Assembly (NCBI RefSeq): GCF_000002235.5
Contig: NW_022145606.1
Span: 21,602,539-21,666,538, forward strand
Direction: 5' to 3'
From: Strongylocentrotus purpuratus
Taxonomy: Eukaryota; Echinodermata; Echinoidea; Camarodonta; Strongylocentrotidae
DNA: 64,000 nucleotides
A program made the position numbers and the translations under genes. The notes beneath the pieces were generated by a model. The model worked only from the letters and a program-made list of their open reading frames with translations, was not told where the DNA came from and made no database searches. Positions 11,294 to 24,118 of the stretch are shown here, piece by piece (the stretch's first letter is position 1; every line of letters begins with the position of its first letter).

Positions 11294-12646
11294 TTATTAT
11301 TTATTTTTATTTCTCCCCGTTTTTTGTTCATCGGTTAACTCAAGATCGGTTGTGTTAATTTCTTTCAATTTTGACACAGTCATAGGTCATTGTCATGAGA
11401 CGTGACAGTAACCTTTTCAAGGTCATCAGGTCATCGTGACGTCATCCAGGCGCCATTTTGTGAAATCACGTTATCCATCATATCTTCATGATGTATAAGC
11501 AAAGGTCATTCATATTCATATCACATATACTTCAAGTCAAGGGTCAACAAGTCATGTCATCAAAGGTCACATAAAGGTCATGACGCGCACGTACGCGCTT
11601 GTCAAAATTTTAAAATGCTCAAAATCACTTAACTATTAAACGAGAGTACGAATCAGGTCATTTTAAGCATTTCGAAATTTTTCGTCCGTACATGTCCCCG
11701 CGCGCGTCGCGCGCGCTCATGACGCGCGGAAAAAGTCAAATTCAAAATGTTTACATGATTTGGATTCCTCTTAACGTAATTGACAAGTTACATTGATTTC
11801 AGTCACTCTTCATATTTCATAAGGCCGTGAGCGTGCGTCAAAGTTCAAAATCCGCGCGTGCTGCTATAGGCAATATAATGCAAATTTCATCAAAAACATG
11901 CCATTTTAAAAATCGAAATAGCTCTTCAGATAGTCCATCGACCCCCAATTTTTATATCATGGTTGGAAAAAGCATGAGTTGTAGATATGATTTCATACCA
12001 CCCTGACTCGTACAAAGTGAAACAAAGTCATCATATTGGCATCTAAACTCAAACAAATGCTTTTTGTTGATGACGTCATTTTTGTCTTTGTTTAATTGTG
12101 ATTATCTCACTTATCTGTGATCAATTTTCTCTCAGATTTTGATATGTTGTAGCTGAGATAATTTTCTATCAAAAATAGCCATTCATTTTTCATTTTGATG
12201 ACGTCATCATAGTTTAATATTCGATTAAAGGCGACAATGCATAATTTGTCATATTTGCGTGTTATGTCTATGGGAGGTCACTTTTTTCAAAACATGAATC
12301 TGCATGACAATGTGTTTTGACCAGTATCTCGGTTGTTATTCAACAGTTTTCTCCCAAATTTTAGTATGTTGTAGCTGAGACTATTTGTTATTTAAATATT
12401 TCCTCATTTTTTTCAATCAGATGTCAGGATCATGCTCATGGTCATCATCATCATCATTAACATTATCGTTTTTATCATCATATAACATTATCATTATCAT
12501 CATCATCACCTTTACTATCATGATCATCATCATGGTCATCATGATCATCATTGTTTACATGTCTATATAACTTCTCCCATTCTCAATTCTATCATAAGAC
12601 TTAGACAGACCACCTTATTCGTCTTCGTGACGAATTAAATTTCTAG
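11294..12646 (+). mobile_element. Helitron-like unit 7 (1353 bp)
   Basis: Third consecutive unit of exactly 1353 bp. It is near-identical to unit 6 in its 5' half, and diverges from it more in the middle (about 11940-12200). Confidence 0.78.
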
Positions 12647-14010
12647 TTATTATTATTATTATTATTATTTATTTTTATTTCTCCCTGTTTTTTGTTCATT
12701 GGTTAACTCAAGATCGGTTGTGTTAATTTCTTTCAATTTTGACACAGTCATAGGTCATTGTCATGAGACGTGACAGTAACCTTTTCAAGGTCATCAGGTC
12801 ATCGTGACGTCATCCAGGCGCCATTTTGTGAAATCACGTTATCCATCATATCTTCATGATGCATAAGCAAAGGTCATTCATATTTATATCACATATACTT
12901 CAGGTCAAGGGTCAACAAGTCATGTCATCAAAGGTCACATAAAGGTCATGACGCGCACGTACGCGCGCGTCAAAATTTTAAAATGCTCAAAATCACTTAA
13001 CTATTAAACGAGAGTACGAATCAGGTCATTGTAAGCATTTCAACATTTTCCGTCCGTACGTGTCACCGCGCGCGTTGCGCGCGCTCATAACGCGTGGAAA
13101 AGGTCAAATTCAAAATGTTTACATGATTTGGATTCCTCTTAACGTAATTGACAATTTATATTAATTTCAGTCACTTTTCATATTTCATAAGGCCGTGAGC
13201 GTGCGTCAAAGTTCAAAATCCGCGCGTACTGCTATGGGCAATATAATGCAAATTTCATCAAAAACATGCCATTTTAAAAATCGAAATAGCTCTTCAGATA
13301 GTCCATTGACCCCCAATTTTTATATCATGGTTGGAAAAAGCATGAGTTGGAGATATGATTTTATACCACCCTGACTCGTACAAAGTGAAATAAAGTCATC
13401 ATATTGGCATCTAAACTCAAACAAATGTATTTTGTTGATGACGTAATTTTTGTCTTTGTTTAATTGATATTATCTCACTTATTAGCGATCAATTTTCTCC
13501 CAGATTTTGATATGTTGTAGCTGAGATAATTCTCTATCAGAAATTGTTATTTATTTTTCATTTAGATGACATCATCATAGTTAAATATTCGATTAAAGGC
13601 GACAATGCATAATTTGTCATATTTGCGTGTTATGTCTATGGGAGGTCACTTTTTTCAAAACATGAATCTGCATGACAAGGTGTTTTGACCAGTATCTCGC
13701 TTGTTATTTAACAGTTTTCTCCCAAATTTTAGTATGTTGTAGCTGAGGCTATTTGCTATCTAAATATTTCCTCATTTTTTTCAATCAGATGTCAGGATCA
13801 TGTTTATGGTCATCATCATCATTAACATTATCGTTTTTATCATCATATAACATTATCATTATCATCATCATCACCTTTACTATCATGATTATCATCATGT
13901 TCATCATGATCATCATTGTTTACATGTCTATATAACTTCTCCCATTCTCAAATCTGTCATAAGACATAGACAGACCACCTTATTCGTCTTCGTGACGAAT
14001 TAAATTCTAG
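12647..14010 (+). mobile_element. Helitron-like unit 8
   Basis: 1364 bp. It begins with a longer TTA run (12647-12669), lacks the 5' hairpin, and has the standard 3' hairpin and CTAG. Confidence 0.77.
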
Positions 14011-15420
14011 TTAGGTGGTCTGTTATCAACAGACCACCTATTGATTTCGTCAGAATTTTCTTTATTATTATTATTTATTTTTATTTCTTCCCGTTTTTTG
14101 TGCCCCGGATAACTCAAGTTTGGTTAAGTCAATTTGATTCAATTTTAGCACAGTCATAGGTCATTGTCATGACACGTGACAGGAACATTTTCAAGGTCAT
14201 CATGTTATCGTGACGTCATCCAGGCGCCATTTTGTGTAATCACATTATCCATCATATCTTCATGATGCGTACTCAAAGTTCATTCATATTCATATCACAT
14301 ATACTTTAGGTCAAGGGTCAACAGGTCATGTCATCAAAGGTCACATAAAGGTCATGACGCGCGCGTATGTGCGCGTCAAAATTTAAAATTGCTCAAAATC
14401 ACTTAACTACTAAAGGAGAGTACGAATCAGGTCATTTGAAGCATTTCAAAATTTTCCGTCCGTACTTGTCCCCGCGCGCGGTGCGCGCGCTCACAACGCG
14501 CGGAAAATGTCAAATTCAATTTGTTTACATGATTTAGATTCCTCTTACCGTAATTGACAATTTACATTAATTTCAGTCACTCTTGACCTTTAATAAGGCC
14601 GTGAGCGTGCGTCAAAGTTCAAAATCCGCGCGTGCTGCTATGGGGAATATAATGCAAATTTCATCAAAAACATGCCATTTTAAAAATCGAAATAGCTCTT
14701 CAGATAGTCCATCGACCCCCACTGTTTATATCATGGTTGGAGAAAGCATGAGTTGGAGATATGATTTCATACCACCCTGACTCTTACAAAGTGTAACAAA
14801 GTCAACATATTGACATCTAAACCCAACAAAATGTATTTTGTTGATGACGTCATTTTTGTCTTTGTTTAATTGAGATTATCTCACTTATCGGGTATCGATC
14901 TTCTCCCAGATTTTAATATGTTGTAGCTGAGATAATTCTCTATCAGAAATATGCCATTTATTTTTTATTTAGATGACATCATCATAGTTAAATATTCGAT
15001 TAAAGGCGACAATGCATAATTTGTCATATTTGCGTGTTATGTCTATGGGAGGTCACTTTTTTCAAAACATGAATCTGCATGACAAGGTGTTTTGACCAGT
15101 ATCTCGGTTGTTATTCAACAGTTTTCTTACAAATTTTAGTATGTTGTAGCTGAGGCTATTTGCTATCTAAATATTTCCTCATTTTTTTTAATCAGTTGTC
15201 AGGATTATGCTTATGCTCATCATCATCATTAACATTATCGTTTTTATCGTCATATAACATTATCATTATCATCATCATCATCACCTTTACTATCATGATC
15301 ATCACCATGTTCATCATGATCATTATTGTTTACATGTCTATATAACTTGTCCCATTCTCAAATCTATCATAAGACTTAGACAGACCACCTTATTCGTCTT
15401 CGTGACGAATTAAATTCTAG
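14011..15420 (+). mobile_element. Helitron-like unit 9, with 5' hairpin
   Basis: 1410 bp. It starts TT then the perfect inverted repeat AGGTGGTCTGTT/AACAGACCACCT (14013-14039). This shows the complete form: 5' inverted repeat, body, 3' ACAGACCACCT, hairpin, CTAG. Confidence 0.78.
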
Positions 15421-16876
15421 TTAGGTGGTCTGTTATCAACAGACCACCTATTGATTTCGTCAGAATTTTCTTTCTTTATTTATTATTTATTTATTTTTAT
15501 TTATTTCTCCACTTTTTTGTGTATCCGATTTCTCAATATCCATCCGCCCAATTTCTCTCAATTTTGACACAGTTATAGGTCATCATTATGAAACGTGACA
15601 GGAACATTTTCAAGGTCATCAAATTATCGTGACGTCATCCAGGCGCCATTTTGTGAAATCACATTATCCATCATATCTTCATGACGCGTCATCAAAGGTC
15701 ATTCATATTAATATAACATATACTTCAGGTCAAGGGTCAACAGGTCATGTCATCAAAGGTCACATAAAGGTCATGACGCGCGCGTATGTGCGCGTCAAAA
15801 TTTAAAATTGCTCAAAATCACTTAACTATTAAACGAGAGTACGAATCAGGTCATTTTAAGCATTTCAAAATTTTCCGTCCGTTTGTGTCCCCGCGCGCGG
15901 TGTGCGCGCTCACAGCGCGCGGAAAAGGTCAAATTCAAAATGTTTACATGATTTAGATTCCTCTCAACGTAATTGACAATTTACATTAATTTCAGTCACT
16001 CTTCATATTTCATAAGGCCGTGAGCGTGCGTCAAAGTTCAAAATCCGCGCGTGCTGCTATGGGTAATATAATGCAAATTTGATCAAAAACATGCCATTTT
16101 AAAAATCGAAATAGCTCTTCAGATAGTCCATCGACCCCCAATTTTTATATCATGGTTGGAGAAAGCATGAGTTGGAGATATGATTTCATACCACCCTGAC
16201 TCGTACAAAGTGAAACAAAGTCATCATATTTGCATCTAAACTCAAACAAATGTATTTTGTTGATGACGTCATTTTTGTCTTTGTTTAATTGAGATTATCT
16301 CACTTATCGGTGATCGATTTTCTCCCACATTTTGATATGTTGTAGCTGAGATAATTCTCTATCAGAATTATGCCATTTATTTTTCATTTTAATGACGTCA
16401 TCATAGTTAAATATTCGATTAAAGGCGACAATGCATAATTTGTTATATTTGCGTGTTATGTCTATGGGAGGTCACTTTTTTCAAAACATGAATCTGCATG
16501 ACAATGTGTTTTGACCAGTATCTCAGTTATTATACAACAGTTTTCTCCCAAATTTTAGTATGTTGTAGCTGAGACTATTTGCTATCTAAATATTTCCTTA
16601 TTTTTTCAATCAGATGTCAGGATCATGCTCATGCTCATCATCATCATCATCATCATCAATATCATCATCATCATCATCATCATCAATGTCACCATCATCA
16701 ACATCATCATGATCATGATCATTATCATCATCATCATCACCTTTACTATCATGATCATCATCATGTTTATCATGATCATCATTGTTTACATGTCTATATA
16801 ACTTCTCCCATTCTCAAATCTACCATAAGACTTAGACAGACCACCTTAATCGTCTTCGTGACGATTTAAATTCTAG
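15421..16876 (+). mobile_element. Helitron-like unit 10, with 5' hairpin and compensated 3' stem
   Basis: 1456 bp. The 5' inverted repeat is at 15423-15449. The 3' stem reads AATCGTC (16848-16854) and GACGATT (16860-16866) around loop TTCGT: both strands of one base pair are changed relative to the family, so pairing is kept. The ATC tract is expanded and produces a His-rich frame that is not a gene. Confidence 0.78.
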
Positions 16877-18308
16877 TTAGGTGGTCTGTTATCAACAGAC
16901 CACCTATTGATTTCGTCAGAATTTTCTTTCTTCTTTATTATTATTATTATTATTATTTCTTTATTTTTATTTATTTCTTCACTTTTTTGTGTGTCGGATA
17001 ACGTAAGATTGGTTATGTCAATTTGATTTAATTTTGGCACAGTCATAGGTCATTATCATGAGACGTGACAGGTACATTTTAAAGGTCATTAGGTTATCGT
17101 GACGTCATCCAGGCGCCATTTTGTGAAATCACGTTATCCATCATATCTTCATGATGCATCAGCAAAGGTCATTCATATTCATATCACATATACTTTAGGT
17201 CAAGGGTCAACAGGTCATGTCATCAAAGGTCACATAAAGGTCATGACGCGCGCGTATGTGCGCGTCAAAATTTAAAATTGCTCAAAATTACTAAACTATT
17301 AAACGAGAGTACGAATCAGGTCATTTTAAGCATTTCAAAATTTTCCGTCCGTAAGTGTCCCCGCGCGCGGTGTGCGCGCTCACAGCGCGCGGAAAAGGTC
17401 AAATTCAAAATGTTTACATGATTTGGATTCCTCTTAACGTAATTGACAATTTACATTAATTTCAGTCACTCTTCATATTTCATAAGGCCGTGAGCGTGCG
17501 TCAAAGTTCAAAATCCGCGCGTACTGCTATGGGCAATATAGTGCAAATTTGATAAAAAACATGCCATTTTAAAAATCGAAATAGCTCTTCAGATAGTCCA
17601 TTGACCCCCAATTTTTATATCATGGTTGGAGAAAGCATGAGTTGGAGATATGATTTCATACCACCCTGACTCGTACAAAGTGAAATAAAGTCATCATATT
17701 GGCATCTAAACTCAAACAAATGTATTTTGTTGATGACGTAATTTTTGTCTTTGTTTATTTGAGATTATCTCACTTATCGGTGATCGATTTTCTCCCAGAT
17801 TTTGATATGTTGTAGCTGAGATAATTCTCTATCAAAAATATGTAATTAATTTTTCATTTGGATGACTTCATCATAGTTAAATATTCGATTTAAGACGACA
17901 ATGCATAATTTGTCATATTTGCGTGTTATGTCTATGGGAGGTCACTCTTTTCAAAACATGAATCTGCATGACAAGGTGTTTTGACCAGTATCTCGGTTGT
18001 TATTCAACAGTTTTCTCCCAAATTTTAGTATGTTGTAGCTGAGACTATTTGCTATTTAAATATTTCGTTATTTTTCAATCAGATGTCAGGATCATGCTTG
18101 TGCTCATCATCATCATTAACATTATCGTTTTTATCATCATATAACATTATCATTATCATCATCATCATCACCTTTACTATCATGATCATCATCATGGTCA
18201 TCATGATCATCATTGTTTACATGTCTATATAACTTCTCCCATTCTCAATTCTATCATAAGACTTAGACAGACCACCTTATTCGTCTTCGTGACGAATTAC
18301 ATTTCTAG
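16877..18308 (+). mobile_element. Helitron-like unit 11, with 5' hairpin
   Basis: 1432 bp, 5' inverted repeat at 16879-16905. The end reads GACGAATTACATTTCTAG. The next unit starts abruptly with a different 5' palindrome. Confidence 0.77.
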
Positions 18309-18351
18309 TATTTTAATTGAATTTGTACAAAAACACAATTCAATTAAAATA
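18309..18351. repeat. 5' palindrome of subfamily B units
   Basis: Perfect 15-bp inverted repeat abutting the preceding CTAG. The same structure starts at 20484, 21950 and 24119, each time directly after CTAG, so it marks the true 5' end of this subfamily. Confidence 0.85.
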
Positions 18352-19805
18352 AATTTGTGACCACTCTTTTGTGTGCACGATTACTCAAAATTGAACCGTC
18401 CAATTTCTTTCAAATTTAATACAGTCATTGGTCCTCATCTTAAGACGTGGCAGGAACATTTTCAAGTTCATCAATATATCGTGACGTCATCCAGGTGCCA
18501 TTTTGTGAAGTGCTCTGAGAATCAACTCATGATCATATCTTCATAACCGTAAATCCTTTCTCATTCATATTTATAACAATTATGGTCAATATACATCCGG
18601 TCAACTTGAGGTCAATAAACGCGCGCGTACGCGTCCGTCCGCGCGTCGGTGCGCGCAAAAATAAAAAATGCTCATAATCACTTTTTGATCAAATTAGAGT
18701 ACGTTTTAGGCCATTTCAAGCATTTCGAGATTTTTGCGTGGGCACACCTTTGCGCGCGCATAAATTTGCGCGCGCGTTTGTGTTCGTAATGGTCTTACGC
18801 AACCCAGAATCGCCTTTTTTGTCTATCATAGTATTGCCCATTTTATTCCGAACAATTTGATACCATGTTTATCTCTTTATGACCATTAATAACGAAATGA
18901 GCGTCAGTTTAAGGTAAACGTCTGTGCGTGCGAGCTCTTGTAATACATAGCATATATGGGCAAAAACATGCCTATACGAAATACATTATTAACTGTATAG
19001 AAAAAAATATTATGGCTCGATCTGAAAAGTCAACGGCAAAATGCGTGTGAAACTAGTGAGCAATAATTGACCCAGTTGTACATTTCATCGCGCACCAGCT
19101 GCTGGTGACAATGACAATGTATATTACGTGTATAACAAAATGCGCACTATGCCAGAACTCCATTGTGACGTAACAATCACACCCTAGGCAAACTGATTGC
19201 AGTGTATCGAAATTTCGTCAGCATATTTTTGGAAAATTGATTGTATTTCTGTAAATGTTGATTAATTTTCTTCCAAATTTTGATATGTTTTAGCTGAGAC
19301 AATTTTCAACAAATGTCGTTGCCACGATTTTTCATTTTGACAAAAGCATCATGGCGTATTTTTGCGATTAAAGGAGGCATGTCAATTTTTCACATTTTGC
19401 GTGTATTCTCTATGGGACATGACTTTTTCTAAAATCTGGATTCTACATTCCTCTCTTTTGCGAGCAATATATCGACATTATTTCTGCTTGGATTATGTTG
19501 ATTTTCGAGTATGTTGTAGCTGAGACTATATGTTATCTAAATCACCCCACATTCTTCCAATAGGATTCGAGGATCACGCTCATGATCATCATCATTGTCT
19601 TAATGATGATGATTCTTGTCTCTCGCGAGCAATATCTCCGTCGTTTTATTTTCGTTTACGCTGAGCTTTGAGTATGTTGTAGCTGAGACAATGAGCTATC
19701 ACGAGTGTGCCATTTATTTCTCGATCAGATGCCGGGATCATGCTCATATTTCACTTACAAAGTGGGATTTGAGAAATCAATCTTTCTTTTACGTGTACTC
19801 TCTAT

Positions 19806-19884
19806 GGGAAATGTTTTAGTCTACCGGTAATGCACTTGACTTCCGACCTCGAGGTCCCTGGTTCGAGTCTGGGCGTCTCCAACA
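19806..19884 (+). other. tRNA-like module (copy in unit 12)
   Basis: Box B-like GGTTCGAGTCT (19860-19870). The box A region is TAGTCTACCGG, weaker than in unit 3. The CTTCCGA loop, GACCTCGAGGTC palindrome and TCTCCAACA end are kept. Confidence 0.6.
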
Positions 19885-20483
19885 ATTTTTTTCTTCACTT
19901 TTTTTTGGACCTTTTACTGTACCATCTCCTTTGAATATTAAAACACGTACAATCGCAAATAATGTAATAAACAACCATATTTACTTTATTATTACCCTAT
20001 TATCACTTGATCCATTACTTTTTGCGAGCAATATCGCCGTTATTTCAGCTTGATTTTTGTTGATTTTTAAGTATGTTGTAGCTGAGACTATATGCTATAT
20101 AAATATCCCCTCACTTTTTTTGCAATCAGATGTCAAGATCACGCTCATGATCATCATCATCATCATTTTCATTATCGTCATCATGACAATCATGATCATG
20201 ATCAAGTAGTTAATTTCTCAATACTTTGTGTCATATTCATTAGGCCTACTTATTTTGATATTTTTTCCCATTAAATTTAATCACGATCATCAACAATCAT
20301 TATAATTTCTAAATATTTCGTTCATCAGTTTAGCTCATCAGTTTAGTTCAGTTCATAAGTTTATCCGTTTAGCTCATGAATTCAGTTCATTTCACATCAG
20401 TTTAATCTATCAGTTCATCAGTTCATCAGTACTTCATGAAGACAGACCACCTAATTCGTCCCCATGACGAATTAAATTTCTAG

Positions 20484-21949
20484 TATTTTAATTGAATTTG
20501 TACAAAAACACAATTCAATTAAAATAAATTTGTGACCACTCTTTTGTGTGCACGATTACTCAAAATTGAACCGTCCAATTTCTTTCAAATTTAAGACAGT
20601 CATAGGTCATCATCTTAAGACGTGACAGGAACATTTTCAAGTTCATCAATATATCGTGACGTCATCCAGGTGCCATTTTGTGAAGTGCTCTGAGAATCAA
20701 CTCATGATCATATCTTCATAACCGTAAATCCTTTCTCATTCATATTTATAACAATTATGGTCAATATACATCCGGTCAACTTAAGGTCAATAAACGCGCG
20801 CGTACGCGTCCGTCCGTGCGTCGGTGCGCGCAAAAATAAAAAATGCTCATAATCACTTTTTGATCAAATTAGAGTACGTTTTAGGCCATTTCAAGCATTT
20901 CGAGATTTTTGCGTGGGGACACCTTTGCGCGCGCATAAATTTGCGCGCGCGTTTGTGTTCGTAATGGTCTTACGCAACCCAGAATCGCCTTTTTTGTCTA
21001 TCATAGTATTGCCCATTTTATTCCGAACAATTTGATACCATGTTTATCTCTTTATGACCATTAATAACGAAATGAGCGTCAGTTTAAGGTAAACGTCTGT
21101 GCGTGCGAGCTCTTGTAATACATAGCATATATGGGCAAAAACATGCCTATACGAAATACATTATTAACTGTATAGAAAAAAATATTATGGCTCGATCTGA
21201 AAAGTCAACGGCAAAATGCGTGTGAAACTAGTGAGCAATAATTGACCCAGTTGTACATTTCATCGCGCACCAGCTGCTGGTGACAATCACAATGTATATT
21301 ACGTGTATAACAAAATGCGCACTATGCCCGAACTCCATTGTGACGTAACAATCACACCCTAGGCAAACTGATTGCAGTGTATCGAAAATTCGTCAGCATA
21401 TTTTTGGAAAATTGATTGTATCTCGCTTAATGTTGATCAATTTTCTTCCAAATTTTGATATGTTGTAGCTGAGCTAATTTTCTACCAGAAACAGGCATTT
21501 ATTTTTCATTTGGATGTCGTCATCGTAGTAAAATATTCAATTAAAGGCGACAATGCATAATTTGTCATATTTGCGTGTTATGTCTATAGGAGGTCACTTT
21601 TTTCATGAATCTGCATGACAATATGTTTTGACCAGTATCTCGGTTGTTATTCAACAGTTTTCTCCCAAATGTTAGTATGTTGTACCTGAGACTATATGTT
21701 ATCTAAATCACCCCTTATTTTTTCGATAAGATGTCAGGATCATGCTAATGATCATCAATATCATTAACATTATCATTATCATCGTCATCATCGTCATCAC
21801 CATTACTATCAAGATCATCATCATCATCATCATCATTGTTTACATGTCTATATAACTTCTACCTTTCTCAATATAGTAAATTGTATAATCTACCATCAGA
21901 CATGAAGACAGACCACCTTATTCGTCTTCGTGACGAATTAAATTTCTAG
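20484..21949 (+). mobile_element. Helitron-like unit 13, subfamily B short form
   Basis: 1466 bp. It starts with the 15-bp palindrome and shares its 5' part (to about 21410) with units 12 and 14. Its 3' part is of the short-unit type and lacks the tRNA-like module, so it looks like a recombinant between the two subfamilies. Confidence 0.74.
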
Positions 21950-24118
21950 TATTTTAATTGAATTTGTACAAAAACACAATTCAATTAAAATAAATTTGTG
22001 ACCACTCTTTTGTGTGCACGATTACTCAAAATTGAACCGTCCAATTTCTTTCAAATTTAAGACAGTCATAGGTCATCATCTTAAGACGTGACAGGAACAT
22101 TTTCAAGTTCATCAATATATCGTGACGTCATCCAGGTGCCATTTTGTGAAGTGCTCTGAGAATCAACTCATGATCATATCTTCATAACCGTAAATCCTTT
22201 CTCATTCATATTTATAACAATTATGGTCAATATACATCCGGTCAACTTAAGGTCAATAAACGCGCGCGTACGCGTCCGTCCGTGCGTCGGTGCGCGCAAA
22301 AATAAAAAATGCTCATAATCACTTTTTGATCAAATTAGAGTACGTTTTAGGCCATTTCAAGCATTTCGAGATTTTTGCGTGGGGACACCTTTGCGCGCGC
22401 ATAAATTTGCGCGCGCGTTTGTGTTCGTAATGGTCTTACGCAACCCAGAATCGCCTTTTTTGTCTATCATAGTATTGCCCATTTTATTCCGAACAATTTG
22501 ATACCATGTTTATCTCTTTATGACCATTAATAACGAAATGAGCGTCAGTTTAAGGTAAACGTCTGTGCGTGCGAGCTCTTGTAATACATAGCATATATGG
22601 GCAAAAACATGCCTATACGAAATACATTATTAACTGTATAGAAAAAAATATTATGGCTCGATCTGAAAAGTCAACGGCAAAATGCGTGTGAAACTAGTGA
22701 GCAATAATTGACCCAGTTGTACATTTCATCGCGCACCAGCTGCTGGTGACAATGACAATGTATATTACGTGTTTAACAAAATGCGCACTATGCCCGAACT
22801 CCATTGTGACCTAATCACACCCTAGGCAAACTGATTGCAGTGTATCGAAAATTCGTCAGCATATTTTTGGAAAATTGATTGTATTTCTGTAAATGTTGAT
22901 TAATTTTCTTCCAAATTTTGATATGTTTTAGCTGAGACAATTTTCAACAAATGTCGTTGCCACGATTTTTCATTTTGACAAAAGCATCATGGCGTATTTT
23001 TGCGATTAAAGGAGGCATGTCAATTTTTCACATTTTGCGTGTATTCTCTATGGGACATGACTTTTTCTAAAATCTGGATTCTACATTCCTCTCTTTTGCG
23101 AGCAATATATCGACATTATTTCTGCTTGGAATATGTTGATTTTCGAGTATGTTGTAGCTGAGACTATATGTTATCTAAATCACCCCACATTCTTCCAATA
23201 GGATTCGAGGATCACGCTCATGATCATCATCATTGTCTTAATGATGATGATTCTTGTCTCTCGCGAGCAATATCTCCGTCGTTTTATTTTCGTTTACGCT
23301 GAGCTTTGAGTATGTTGTAGCTGAGACAATGAGCTATCACAAGTGTGCCATTTATTTCTCGATCAGATGCCGGGATCATGCTCATATTTCACTTACAAAG
23401 TGGGATTTGAGAAATCAATCTTTCTTTTACGTGTACTCTCTATGGGAAATGTTTTAGTCTACCGGTAATGCACTTGACTTCCGACCTCGAGGTCCCTGGT
23501 TCGAGTCTGGGCGTCTCCAACAATTTTTTTCTTCACTTTTTTTTGGACCTTTTACTGTACCATCTCCTTTGAATATTAAAACACGTACAATCGCAAATAA
23601 TGTAATAAACAACCATATTTACTTTATTATTACCCTATTATCACTTAATCCATTACTTTTTGCGAGCAATATCGCCGTTATTTCAGCTTGATTTTTGTTG
23701 ATTTTTAAGTATGTTGTAGCTGAGACTATATGCTATATAAATATCCCCTCACTTTTTTTGCAATCAGATGTCAAGATCACGCTCATGATCATCATCATCA
23801 TCATTTTCATTATCGTCATGACAATCATGATCATGATCAAGTAGTTAATTTCTCAATACTTTGTGTCATATTCATTAGGCCTACTTATTTTGATATTTTT
23901 TCCCATTAAATGTAATCACGATCATCAACAATCATTATAATTTCTAAATATTTCGTTCATCAGTTTAGCTCATCAGTTTAGTTCAGTTCATAAGTTTATC
24001 CGTTTAGCTCATGAATTCAGTTCATTTCACATCAGTTTAATCTATCAGTTCATCAGTTCATCAGTACTTCATGAAGACAGACCACCTAATTCGTCCCCAT
24101 GACGAATTAAATTTCTAG
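21950..24118 (+). mobile_element. Helitron-like unit 14, subfamily B
   Basis: 2169 bp. Starts with the palindrome, ends with the CCCAT-loop hairpin. It is near-identical to unit 12 at an offset of about 3.64 kb, differing by scattered substitutions and a few small indels. Confidence 0.75.
23444..23522 (+). other. tRNA-like module (copy in unit 14)
   Basis: Same box B-like GGTTCGAGTCT and weak box A as unit 12. Confidence 0.6.

Larger units (their letters stand above)
18309..20483 (+). mobile_element. Helitron-like unit 12, subfamily B (palindromic start, tRNA-like module)
   Basis: 2175 bp. It begins exactly after CTAG with a 15-bp perfect stem (TATTTTAATTGAATT at 18309-18323, complement at 18337-18351, 13-nt loop). 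The body differs from the short units (for example GGTCAATATACATCCGGTCAA). The 3' hairpin has loop CCCAT. Near-identical to unit 14. Confidence 0.75.

Noticed and set aside
16579..16869. His-rich open reading frame (HHHHH runs), and similar ones at 7029, 27544, 29082, 36618, 38765 and 39961
   Set aside because: They are translations of the ATC/CAT microsatellite in the Helitron-like units, differ in frame and length between units, and have no start or splice support.
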